The notes beneath the pieces are model-generated. The model did not search any database and was not told the DNA's origin. It was given only the letters and a program-made list of their open reading frames with translations. Below are positions 1 through 7,862 of a DNA stretch of 10,804 nucleotides, in pieces. Made by a program: the position numbers and the translations under genes. The stretch is from Fragilaria radians (Eukaryota > Bacillariophyta > Fragilariophyceae > Fragilariales > Fragilariaceae): assembly GCA_900642245.1 (NCBI GenBank), contig CAAAJI010000598.1, positions 1 to 10,804 on the forward strand, given 5' to 3'. Each line of letters begins with the position of its first letter. The stretch's first letter is position 1.

Positions 1-557
1 TACGGCATTAGTACTTCATGCCAATACTAGTGCAAAGGACTAAAAGGAGGAGTTAAGTTATTGAGTACTCTCTTACTTCCCCGTAAGAAGTGTGGAAAAG
101 ATACTAAGAGCATTGTCGCAGTACTACTGTTCAAATACTATTTTTCTAACTCGCCATTCACAGTAGGGGGGCGTGTGTCGCAAAGTCACTTTTCATAAAC
201 TATATTTTTCATACTGTATGACTTATTGCTCTGCCAAATGATATACTTTAACATGAACAAGAACATGTTGTCTGAAGGCTTCAACTTGCTCCCCAACACA
301 TGGTACTTGTGATTGGAGCTAAAGGGAAACTATACTGACTAACGAACTTGATTGTAGCCAACCAAGCATAAGAAAATTCTTTTAAAAATAAAATGTAAAA
401 CAATAGATATTCACGTCCTAGTTCTAGTTGTAGTAGACACAAATTTGTGTGTTGAATAGTCCTCTTTGTAAACAAATGTCTGAAAACATTCAAAGGATTC
501 CGACTAATTCGAATTCCGGTTATTTATTGCAAGAAGCGACGCTGATCTCGCTCAATC
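1..557. other. Spacer with no recognisable gene
   Basis: No open frame here gives a protein I recognise. The longest, on the minus strand at about 281-493, is hydrophobic and of low complexity, as expected by chance in AT-rich DNA. An imperfect inverted repeat lies at about 4-30 (GCATTAGTA facing TACTAGTGC, one G-T pair). No splice-site-bounded coding stretch was seen. Confidence 0.5.
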
Positions 558-879
558 ATGAAGCTGCAACAGATTCTCCTCCTATTTGATCTCCTCCTGT
601 CAGTCGTATTTACTCTTAAAGTATATTACAGATACAGGTGATACCTTCTAATATGTACGTCAAACCTTTGGATATTATCCGAAAAATAATGATGTTGTCC
701 GAATTATATAGTTTGGAATTAATAGAGCTGCAACTCCGAGAGATCAAAGTCAAATGGTTTCGTCACTTGCATAGGAATTCTCACTTTTCAAGTCAACTCC
801 ATTATTTCAGGATAAACCCACACAACTTAAGGCTTTTCGATTATTGGTACTCAAAAGGATATCAAGTCCAGAGGTAAGT
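558..879 (+). other. Possible exon or broken secreted-protein gene, unrecognised
   Basis: An ATG at 558 opens a 27-codon frame beginning MKLQQILLLFDLLLSVV, a basic residue followed by a hydrophobic run like a signal peptide, which stops at 639. An overlapping frame, open from about 620, runs through an ATG at 653 to a perfect splice donor (AG followed by GTAAGT at 874-879), just before its own stop. The two frames would need a frameshift or an intron to join, and the gap is too short for a usual intron. The roughly 74 residues after the second ATG match no family I know. This could be a real small gene, a decayed one, or chance; I lean to decayed or chance. Confidence 0.15.
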
Positions 880-1577
880 TCCCTTCCTTGAGGTTTTGTC
901 CAAATCCAAGGTCAAAGGTCTCTCATGAAAAAAAGGATAATTCCAACCTTGTGGAGAAGGGCCCTGGATAATCATCATATAACTGAAGATTAACCCATCC
1001 AAAGTGTTGCCTATGTGAAATTTCTATCAAGCCTTTCATGAGGTTGTTCTTTTGAGAAGACGTTATGCTCTTTAGTAGGAAACTCCACGAGTCTAACTTT
1101 TAGGCTGTGAAATTACTGCTTGTATTTTCAAGTTATATTTTGGAGCTGCTATGCCTTGTTTCTATACATCAAATAGCAGCAGCAAGGATTCAAGCCTAAG
1201 GAACAATCTTTTCTCAGGCATTTGAGCCTTTGGTCAACTGATATTCTCATCCTTCAGCATCCTTGTGAGGTTTTTTCATTACAAGCCTCGGATTGAAGTA
1301 ATAGTGTCTACAGCAAATAAAACCAATAATGTATCCCTGTTGCCACAAAGTGATATTGCTTGTGGATTCTTACCACTTGTCAAGTGCTCCCTTATGCTAT
1401 CTCTTGCCATTGGAGAATCGAGAGCAGCGAACATGAAATCTTGTTCTATCTAAATAACAGAATAATGATACAGCGATACCCATGGTCATGTTTATGTAGA
1501 GTCAAGTCCTAAGATTTAAAGTGCTAAAGGTTCCTAAATGTCATTCACAAGAAGTTTATAAAGCAGCATTGTGACCA
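880..1577. other. Spacer downstream of the monooxygenase gene
   Basis: This lies 3' of the minus-strand monooxygenase gene and must include its 3' untranslated region. A minus-strand frame from about 1453 down to 1290 reads about 54 codons before two adjacent stops and has a protein-like composition, but it matches no family I can name. The plus-strand frame over the same bases (1265-1453) is no better supported. No other structure was found. Confidence 0.4.
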
Positions 1578-3353
1578 TTAGCCCAATAAAGTTGCTGCAG
1601 CAAGAGCACCTATGATCAAAGAATGAATGTTTGGAAAAGAGGCTGATGAGATAGGCGTTTCAGAGGGCGCAACCGTTGGCTTGACATCCATGATATCTTC
1701 CTTAGGACAAGCTGCTGGAGCAATGCCAAAACTTCTCCCAATCTGCTCAATACTACTTAACTCTGAAGCTGTCCACTCCACTCCACATCCTGGAATATCT
1801 AGACCCCGTCCAAGACTGCAAGTGAATGGCATATCCCCAAATGACGTTGATATTGTCTGTCGAGGATAATAGAACAAAAAAGCAATACACATTTCCTGTG
1901 CGCTTGCCAAACCAAATACCTGACCTTCCCTTGCATTATAGCTACAAAGTGTTTGGAAAGAGTCACCTGGCTCAACAACAAAAGGCTGCTGAACTACCCC
2001 TAGGTTTCCTTGCTGGTCAAAATCCCAAAATTGAACCTCTCCTGAACGAATTACTTTACCGTTTCTTTTCTGAAGGTTCGCCATGCTAAGGCCCGACTTG
2101 TGCATGTGTAGATGTTCAGAAATTACCGTGACGGATGTGTTCAAAAATAAGGAAGAGCATGCACCATTGCAATTAAAGCTATGCTTCGCAAGCGCTCCAT
2201 TCCCACTGACGGGTTTGTCCATCAATGTGAGGTATGGATCACCAGTTTGGAATACGCCCAAATCATGTTCACGCGTCTTATTGGTATAGTAAACCCGTAT
2301 GCCACTACTATCGATCTGATTACCATCCCTGTTAGGGTTGTTATAATGAATTTCAAGTTTGAAGGATTTGAATCCTTTTGATCCAAGTGGACTTCCAACA
2401 TTGTGAGGAAGAGTCATTGGCATATCTCCTGGAGCCCATGCGTAGGCAACTTCGAATCCGGGAAACAAAGTACAATTACCTGTTGTGCTCCATTCATCAT
2501 TCGTTCCAGTCAGAATGAAATGATGGACATATTCAGATGAATTTGAGTCTATGACTGCCTCCAGTTTTGTTATGTGCAACTTGTGGTCCATAGGAACACC
2601 CTTGGCCACAAGTTCGGCATTGGAAAAACAAAAATGGGCATACGTGGTCTCAGTTGATGGTATTACATAGTCATCCGCTTTCAATTCAAAAAAGCTGCTC
2701 TCATCTGTTGCTTGCAGTCTTTCAACTTCACTGATATCCGTGTTCAACGTTTCCATGAACCGAATGGCACCCTTAGCAGTATTGTCAAGGCCGTGGTACG
2801 AAGGATTGGACGTATCACCCCATGCAGCAATAACACGAGTGGGTAGTACTAGTTCGTTACTGTCATCAATGATGGGGCGATCTTGGCTGTCACCCGTATC
2901 AAGAAGACGTAGTACCTCAAGAAGGATAAATTCATCATCTGTGACGGAACTCATCAGGTTCCAATTTTGGCAGTCATCAGGAAATGGGGTGACTAAATCA
3001 TCAAGGACATAAGAATCAATAAGTTCATTTGTCTCGACATTGTAAAGAACTATGTCTGATCCCCTCATTGCCCCGGCTTCAGAAATTCCAAATCCAACCC
3101 AACCTAATGCCTTCGCCGCAATGCCCAATCTTATATATGGCTCTTCAATCGTCCAGTGTAACGCAACACCTAAGGTTGGATTTCTTGGGGATGGAAGCCA
3201 CATGTGTCGATCAAACGACTTTCCTTTCAGCCAATTAATGTATGACTGATTGTCAATACCATCGAAGTAGGAGTAAGTTTCAAAGCTTGTATCATCCAAG
3301 GCATGAACTAAGTGAGAAAGGGTCAAAGCAAGAATGCATGTAATAATCTTCAT
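1578..3353 (-). CDS. DOMON and copper type II ascorbate-dependent monooxygenase, GPI-like, secreted
   Basis: This single-exon gene encodes 591 residues, close to the roughly 600 usual for dopamine beta-monooxygenase and MOXD1 proteins. Seen in order: a signal peptide (residues 1-18, cleavage likely after VHA); a DOMON domain at about 57-180 (GWVGFGISEAG, then MRGSDIVLYNV); a copper monooxygenase N domain at about 215-345; the C domain at about 365-525; and a hydrophobic end (577-591) after a Ser/Pro-rich stretch, which looks like a GPI-anchor signal. All expected copper ligands are present: His277-His278 and His336 (LEIHYNNP) for the CuH site, and His416, His418 (LHMH) and Met488 (EMC) for the CuM site. 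Five N-glycosylation sequons fit a secreted protein. The family hydroxylates a substrate carbon using O2 and ascorbate at two copper centres; the substrate here is unknown, and the DOMON domain may bind haem or sugar. The ATG at 3353 is chosen because the signal peptide starts there. Confidence 0.92.
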   Translation of the reverse strand: MKIITCILALTLSHLVHALDDTSFETYSYFDGIDNQSYINWLKGKSFDRHMWLPSPRNPTLGVALHWTIEEPYIRLGIAAKALGWVGFGISEAGAMRGSDIVLYNVETNELIDSYVLDDLVTPFPDDCQNWNLMSSVTDDEFILLEVLRLLDTGDSQDRPIIDDSNELVLPTRVIAAWGDTSNPSYHGLDNTAKGAIRFMETLNTDISEVERLQATDESSFFELKADDYVIPSTETTYAHFCFSNAELVAKGVPMDHKLHITKLEAVIDSNSSEYVHHFILTGTNDEWSTTGNCTLFPGFEVAYAWAPGDMPMTLPHNVGSPLGSKGFKSFKLEIHYNNPNRDGNQIDSSGIRVYYTNKTREHDLGVFQTGDPYLTLMDKPVSGNGALAKHSFNCNGACSSLFLNTSVTVISEHLHMHKSGLSMANLQKRNGKVIRSGEVQFWDFDQQGNLGVVQQPFVVEPGDSFQTLCSYNAREGQVFGLASAQEMCIAFLFYYPRQTISTSFGDMPFTCSLGRGLDIPGCGVEWTASELSSIEQIGRSFGIAPAACPKEDIMDVKPTVAPSETPISSASFPNIHSLIIGALAAATLLG

Positions 3354-3410
3354 ATTCCTATATTGTTTTTTGAATTGTTTTTTTGTGTGTTTAAGTGAAA
3401 GTTTATCATT
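3354..3410 (-). promoter_or_regulatory. Proximal 5' flank of the monooxygenase gene
   Basis: On the coding strand the bases before the ATG are A-rich (T-runs on the plus strand at 3364-3384), as often seen in 5' untranslated regions of AT-rich protist genomes. No clear TATA box or initiator stands out. The assignment rests on position only. Confidence 0.3.
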
Positions 3411-3578
3411 GCTTGAATGATTTTCCTAAAGAAGTCAAATGAACATGTTTCGCCAAAGCGTCGAAGCTTGAGGAATTTCAATGGTTCAATAGAATTCATT
3501 ATCAAATCATGTTTACCTTTCGACTTTTTCATGCGTGTATTATTAGGGGCTCGTTATAAATCGATACATGACTGAAAG
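3411..3578. repeat. Diverged direct duplication, copy A (near the monooxygenase start)
   Basis: Copy A matches 3757-3897 block by block and in order: GAAGTCAAATGAACAT at 3431 against GAAGTCGAATGAACAT at 3773; GAATTCATTAT at 3492 against 3823; ATTAGG at 3542 against 3867; GATACATGACTGAAAG at 3563 against GATCCATGTCTGAAAA at 3881. The offset shrinks from 342 to 318 because of small deletions. It begins about 58 bases upstream of the monooxygenase ATG, so it may hold promoter sequence. A minus-strand frame of 60 codons over it (3350-3532) is probably a shadow, since copy B does not keep that frame open. Confidence 0.65.
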
Positions 3579-3756
3579 TCACATTTTCTAAGTAAATTAC
3601 GATATGACTATAGTACTTCATTTGTCAAATTCATCAAGGATTTCTTTTAATCAGAAACTAAAAACTTTTTATATTTCTAGGTTCCTGACGCTTCATTTCA
3701 ATTTCTCAGGCACGTTATCCCTGATGCTTTCTTCTTCGACAAGAGTTATTAGTCAG
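3579..3756. other. Spacer between the two duplication copies
   Basis: This AT-rich stretch separates the two direct-repeat copies. It has no open frame of note and no recognised motif. Confidence 0.4.
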
Positions 3757-3897
3757 ACTTGATTAATCTGAGGAAGTCGAATGAACATTTTCTCAAATGT
3801 GTTGAAGGTTCATGCTTCACTGGAATTCATTATTGAATCGTATTTTGGAATTTGAATTTATGGACGATTAGGATAAATATGATCCATGTCTGAAAAG
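3757..3897. repeat. Diverged direct duplication, copy B
   Basis: This is the distal partner of the segment at 3411-3578, with conserved blocks in the same order and orientation but several small deletions. The copies look old. They could come from a tandem duplication of the promoter region, from a lost duplicate gene, or from two copies of a short non-autonomous element; no terminal inverted repeats or target-site duplications were seen. Confidence 0.62.
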
Positions 3898-4112
3898 GGA
3901 AAGAGAATAAAAGTATTCGCTACTTTTCATCTGTTACCGTTGATTTGATCATCATCCTTTAACCCTGTTCAACGTCTGATGAATCACATTCACATTAATT
4001 CCAAACCAAGTATAAACTGTCGAATAATCATTTTCCTCACGATAAAAAGTGAAGGGCAATTGCGTGGCACAACATCGGCTAGAAGAGATTTTTGGTGCGA
4101 TGATTCTTAGTC
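3898..4112. other. Spacer with nothing recognisable
   Basis: No open frame, repeat or motif that I can support was found in this stretch. Confidence 0.4.
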
Positions 4113-4445
4113 TTAAAGTAGGAGAATTAATACTGGATCTTGTCTTGAGCCAGAATTCCTCATGATCTCATGAGCAATGATTTTTTTAACTCTCTCTCTC
4201 AACTGGATTTTACTAGATGCCTTAAGTCTGTGATACCACAAAAGATGGTTTTTTTCAAAACGTCGATTCTTGCTGTATTTTCCTTTGAGCAAATAGCATA
4301 GGGCTTTTTTCTTCCGAGAACAATTATGATATTCAGATTTATTGCCATTAAACATTGAAAGTCTCATTCTGACATTCACCTCTTGCAAGGATGTGACATT
4401 TGCAATCAACAATCTTTCGCTAATAGTATCGCCTTGCATTATCAT
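4113..4445 (-). other. Basic open frame of 110 codons, unrecognised
   Basis: A minus-strand frame runs from an ATG at 4445 to a stop at 4113; the open frame extends upstream to about 4508 without another ATG. The product is rich in Lys and Arg in its second half (SRKKKALCYLLKGKYSKN, then LRERVKKIIAHEIMR) with a short helical look, and ends in a hydrophobic tail. I recognise no domain, and no splice sites or polyadenylation signal support it. A frame of this length is somewhat long for chance in AT-rich DNA, but shadows of this size do occur. It could be the exon of a small nuclear protein or pure chance. Confidence 0.15.
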
Positions 4446-4508
4446 TGGCTTTGCCAAGGATAATTCAATACATAATGGGACTGAGCAATAAACATCACGT
4501 TGTGTAAC

Positions 4509-5256
4509 TTATTGCAGCAAAATCTGATTCATTTGTTGAAATGGTAATTCACACATCGGAATAAAATATTATCCCTGAACTCTTGCAAACAATTTTCATA
4601 AGCGTAATTGTTATAATGATAACTTTAGAATTGGGAAATTCGAGACAGGTACATGGCTACACATTCTATGTGAAAAAATATGCTTGAGGAGTAACATCGT
4701 CGTTTTAACAACGGCCTTCCTTCAGGGTTTACTACAAATGATGGTCCCTGCCATTCAGTAAATTTATACAAGTAAACAGAGAATAGAAACCAAAGGAGAA
4801 AAGTCATCTAAAAAGCAACAATCCTAATAGCAGTAATATAATGATTTCCAATCGAAGTTTATCTTGGAGTCCGCTTTAATGTCAGCTAGGTGATTTTAGG
4901 TGAATTTCTCAAGTCCTAACCTCCCATCTAAGTCAGAAAATGGTAGAAAGGCACTTCCCATAATGCATCAGTATCAAAGGAGCTTGGCCCTAATTTGATG
5001 GTCCATAAGATTGCTCTCAATACGTCAAATAGGTGACTGTGATAGTTTAGGATTGCACACGAAACTTAGATCATCATTATCTGATAGTAACAATGATATC
5101 TGTCTGATGACCAGCAACAGATGCAATCTTCAATCATGTCTTTTGTGAATTTTTTTAACCTGTTGTCATTTTGACTTAATACTTTTTTGACATTTCACGA
5201 ATTGTAGTTGCAACATAATAATTCATCATTTTATTAGCGTACTCCTCTTTTTAACC
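4509..5256. other. Spacer with nothing recognisable
   Basis: All six frames are closed at short intervals. I saw no retroelement motif, splice-bounded exon, tRNA or long repeat. The next recognisable sequence is the copia gag relic starting near 5265. Confidence 0.4.
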
Positions 5257-5264
5257 ATGAACGT

Positions 5265-5547
5265 TTTGTTGAGGAAAGCTGCAGACCCCAAAGAGTTTAG
5301 AATAGTTTGGGGAGAGGTCAGAAGAAGGAAGAAGACTGTTCAAAAAGCTATGAAAGAATGAAAGCCCTGAAGTTAGGAATGACAAAGTAGAACAACTACA
5401 AGTTAAGTTGGAAGTCATGGGCTCAAATATGACAGATGAGTAGTTTCTGATTAAAGAACAGTTTAACCCATGACTATGAGTTCAAAAATGACACTTATGG
5501 AGAAGCGCATACGTGACAAACAGAATCCGCTATCCATTGATTTAGTA
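5265..5547 (+). pseudogene. Ty1/copia gag relic 1, deleted and frameshifted
   Basis: This is a fragment of a copia Gag capsid protein (UBN2-type family). The clearest part is KLEVMGSNMTDE at 5405-5440, followed by an in-frame stop at 5441 where the family has Gln, then FLI. After a frameshift the match resumes as MTLMEKRIRDKQNPLSID (5488-5541), the usual end of this domain. Upstream, 5265-5300 and 5303-5330 resemble, at the DNA level, the second relic at about 7470-7515 and 7670-7695, so much of the middle of gag is missing here. The two relics differ in sequence (MGSNMTDE against MGSSIAEN) and are separate insertions or subfamilies. It cannot encode a working Gag. Confidence 0.75.
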
Positions 5548-5806
5548 TCTAACTGTCACTATCAACATTTCCTTTTACACAGCCATAGTTGTGCTGTCCA
5601 TACACTTTGGTAACTCTCTCTTAATATATATTTGCAATATCTAGATGGTAATGTTTGATCAAGTATGAAAGCATATCCACACCAGATCTATTCCTTGATT
5701 GCATGATCTCATTAACTCCTACATTCTGTTCATTTTGCCTCACAGTTTTGAATCTTGTTAGTGAAATATTGTGATATTTAATAAATTTATTTTTTTACGA
5801 GCTGAA
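5548..5806. other. Spacer after gag relic 1
   Basis: AT-rich sequence without an open frame. It might be decayed downstream sequence of the same element, but I could not match it to zinc-knuckle, protease or integrase motifs. Confidence 0.35.
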
Positions 5807-5813
5807 AGTAGAC

Positions 5814-5861
5814 TGGCTAAGTAGTGTCAAGCGTTAACGATGCCATGGGTTCAAATCCTAT
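5814..5861 (+). pseudogene. tRNA-like remnant lacking the anticodon loop
   Basis: Both internal RNA polymerase III promoter motifs are present in order: an A box-like TGGCTAAGTAGTG at 5814-5826 and a perfect B box GGTTCAAATCC at 5848-5858. A D arm can form (GCT 5816-5818 with AGC 5830-5832). A five-pair T arm can form (ATGGG 5845-5849 with CCTAT 5857-5861, one G-T pair) around the seven-base loop TTCAAAT. Where the anticodon arm should be there is only CGTTAACG (5832-5839), which is self-complementary, as if the two stem halves had fused after loss of the loop; five bases follow, like a variable loop. The flanking bases do not pair as an acceptor stem. It may be a tRNA pseudogene or the head of a tRNA-derived SINE. 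No SINE tail is evident. Confidence 0.35.
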
Positions 5862-5868
5862 ATTATGA

Positions 5869-6544
5869 TCGATCCTTTTGGCAAATGGTGCTATTCATTT
5901 ATTCATTTTTGTTAAAGATACTTTTCATTGCCAATATTTCAGTTGCTTTCATTAAGGATATCTAAAAATTGCAAAATAGGAGCATTGCTTAGTAAATCTT
6001 GGTCATCTTAGAAAACCTGAGATATATATTAGAAATATCTTTGGTGCGGGTTAATGGTTCAGACAGGAGTTTGCTACGGTATTTATAGTACTCCTTGTAT
6101 TGCTAAGATAGAAAGTAGTAAATTAAATTAAGGGCTCACAATTTACACAAAATAGCGTTTTATAGCATAATATTATTTTAGAACTAATTTATCTTTTCAG
6201 TGTATCAGGACCCTGACTCCCTGTTTGCATGCCTCTCATAGATTTCCTGACTAACATTCTTGGTGAAAATATTGGATTGGCTTTGACGGATTTGCTCATT
6301 CCTTAATTGCTTACCTATTTCTCCATGCAGATACAGTACAAAAGACTTATATTGACAATTCCATCTTAGTAAATGCAGATCCTCAGTGCAATAAGGCACT
6401 ACCTAGCAAGATCGATCATGAAAGATTATCACCTTATTTTGTATTTAAACCACATGATGTCATACAGCATACACTAAGACAAACTACACAATTAGCCAAG
6501 TCTACTGTTCATTATACTATTCGACGCCATCTTAAAAGTTGGTT
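5869..6544. other. Spacer with nothing firmly recognisable
   Basis: A minus-strand frame of about 64 codons at 6205-6399 lies downstream of the protease-like scrap on that strand and could be more of the same element, but I see no motif in it. The rest is AT-rich and closed in all frames. Confidence 0.35.
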
Positions 6545-6673
6545 TCAAATGTTACAACATAAGTGGTCATGAATATTATTCAATGCTGTTCGATTTACAA
6601 GGATTCCAGTGGCACCGGTATCAAGAAGGCCCAACAATAATCCAATGCATTTATTGCTTGATTCCTTTGTTGC
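6545..6673 (-). pseudogene. Possible gypsy-type retropepsin relic
   Basis: A minus-strand frame of 42 codons reads CIGLLLGLLDTGATGILVNR at its core. LLDTGAT followed by hydrophobic residues fits the active-site loop of retroviral-type aspartic proteases (hydrophobic pair, D-T/S-G-A-S/T), with the catalytic Asp codon at 6622-6620. The frame is closed by stops at 6545 and just above 6673, and I could not find the glycine-rich flap or the ILGRDFL-like element that should follow. It is short, so chance cannot be excluded, but the motif is compact and the neighbourhood is full of retroelement remains. Confidence 0.38.
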
Positions 6674-6780
6674 TTAGATACGGATTTCAGTGCTAACTTC
6701 TTTAGATTTGTAATTTGAATCTTAGATGTTAAAGACTTCTTCAATTTGGTTTATCTCTGATTCCATATCTCATGTATCAT

Positions 6781-6951
6781 TGTTGGAAGTGTGAGATAAG
6801 TTTTTGTTTTCTTCTTTTTTTGTGTTTGAAGGGGTGTTATACTTCTGGCGTTCAAGTTTTTTTCTTTATTTTTATTTTTATTGATCGTTGTTACGTGTAT
6901 AATCTATTTGAGTTTGACCACTATACGTTACCCTCACCAAGGGGCCATCCA
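6781..6951 (+). repeat. Putative copia 5' LTR (weak)
   Basis: The segment begins TGTTGG and ends CCATCCA, so it has the TG...CA ends of an LTR, and it lies upstream of the gag relic at 7349 in the right orientation. Two bases after it comes TGGTAT (6954-6959), the first six bases of the initiator-Met primer binding site used by many copia elements, but the next bases do not match. No second copy exists in the window to confirm the boundaries, and no target-site duplication could be checked. This is a hypothesis from position and ends only. Confidence 0.22.
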
Positions 6952-7092
6952 ATTGGTATATGAATTTGGTAATCTGGTCCAGACCCAGAGTTAACAATTG
7001 TCTGTGCTTGATCTCCCACTTCTTCTCTTCCTGCCTTCTGTTTTTCTTTGCTGTTCTTTCATTGGAAGTGTCTACTGGGATTTCAAGCTGCC

Positions 7093-7244
7093 AAGTTCAA
7101 TTGTGACTGTACTTCAACCATCACAGGTCACTCTTGTTGTCTACAAACTCAAGTTCACTACAGCTGTACTTCTTAACTACTTAGGCTGTGGTTGTCTTCT
7201 ACCAACTTAAGTTCAACTTAAGCTGTACTTCATTTAACTACTGA
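7093..7244 (+). repeat. 58-base tandem repeat, 2.6 copies
   Basis: Three units start with AAGTTCA at 7093, 7151 and 7209, exactly 58 bases apart. The shared core is AAGTTCA, a variable few bases, CTGTACTTC, then AAC plus TACT or a similar end (CTGTACTTC at about 7107, 7163 and 7222). The second and third units are closer to each other than to the first. The repeat lies between the possible LTR and the gag relic, in what would be the untranslated leader of the copia element. The junction of units 2 and 3 also holds an inverted repeat (AACTTAAGTTCAACTTAAG). Any apparent hydrophobic protein across 6998-7210 is taken as a shadow. Confidence 0.6.
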
Positions 7245-7348
7245 AGAAGCTATTGCAAATATCCCTCACGTTCATGAAGACTTATGTTTTTTACTTGGGA
7301 ATCTCCTGACTATCCACCTTTTGTTTGGCATTCATTGTTAAAGTCGAT

Positions 7349-7862
7349 ATGACTGATTGAAACACAATTAAAGTGATTCCTTTCTGTGGAAAGGCTGATG
7401 AATGTCTATTTGGAGCGAGAAATTTCTTGCAAAGGCAAAGAGATGTGGATTCAAGGATTTGTTGTTAGGAAAGTTGCCGACCCTCAAAGATGATGAAAGT
7501 TTTGATTAGTTTTCAGAAACAACAAAGAAGATGTCTAAAGTCATTGAACTTAATTAAGTTGCATTCACTGAACTCATTTTGTCAAATGATATTAAGGCAA
7601 GCAAGGGTAAAATTGCATATAATTTGGTTCAAGGATGTAAGTCTAACAATTATTCAGACAGCATGCTGCTATTGCTTGGGAAAGACTTAAGAAAAAGTAT
7701 GAGCCGAGCTCTGCCCCTTCTACGCTTAACTTGGAAAAGCAGTTTAGGAGTTTAGCTTTGAAGAAAGGTCAAGACCCAGAAGTATGGATTACTGAGTTGG
7801 AGGACCTAGATGTAAGGCTTGAAGAGATGGGATCAAGTATTGCTGAAAATCAATATTTATGA
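7349..7862 (+). pseudogene. Ty1/copia gag relic 2
   Basis: This covers most of the UBN2-type Gag domain, but spread over three frames. An ATG at 7349 begins MTD, then a stop at 7358, then IKVIPFCGKADE. From 7402, in another frame, comes IWSEKFLAKAKRCGFKDLLLG, stopped at 7507. In the same frame from 7543 come VAFTELILS and YNLVQGCKSNNYSD. A frameshift near 7660 leads to AIAWERLKKKYEP (from 7671), LKKGQDPEVWITELEDL and LEEMGSSIAENQYL, ending with a stop at 7860. The family would continue with FLIHVLNNL and a zinc knuckle; instead the sequence turns into gypsy integrase at 7861. Gag forms the virus-like particle of the retrotransposon in the cytoplasm. This copy is dead. Confidence 0.85.

Noticed and set aside
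281..493. Minus-strand open frame of 70 codons
   Set aside because: Hydrophobic, low complexity, no domain, no splice or polyadenylation support; expected by chance in AT-rich DNA.
960..990. Minus-strand YDD resembling a reverse transcriptase motif
   Set aside because: The order is L-Y-D-D rather than Y-x-D-D and no flanking reverse transcriptase blocks are present.
1265..1453. Frames on both strands with a protein-like composition
   Set aside because: No family could be recognised and neither frame has gene signals; the minus frame ends in two stops after about 54 codons.
1627..3249. Several plus-strand open frames of 65-90 codons
   Set aside because: All lie inside the monooxygenase gene on the other strand and are shadows of its coding sequence.
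3350..3532. Minus-strand 60-codon frame upstream of the monooxygenase
   Set aside because: It overlaps the duplicated segment, and the second copy of that segment does not keep the frame open, so coding is unlikely.
6772..6963. Hydrophobic plus-strand frame of 63 codons
   Set aside because: Driven by T-rich sequence (Phe, Leu, Ile codons); overlaps the possible LTR.
6998..7210. Hydrophobic plus-strand frame of 70 codons
   Set aside because: It covers the tandem repeat in the presumed leader, and the repeat period of 58 is not a multiple of three, so protein repeats are not preserved.
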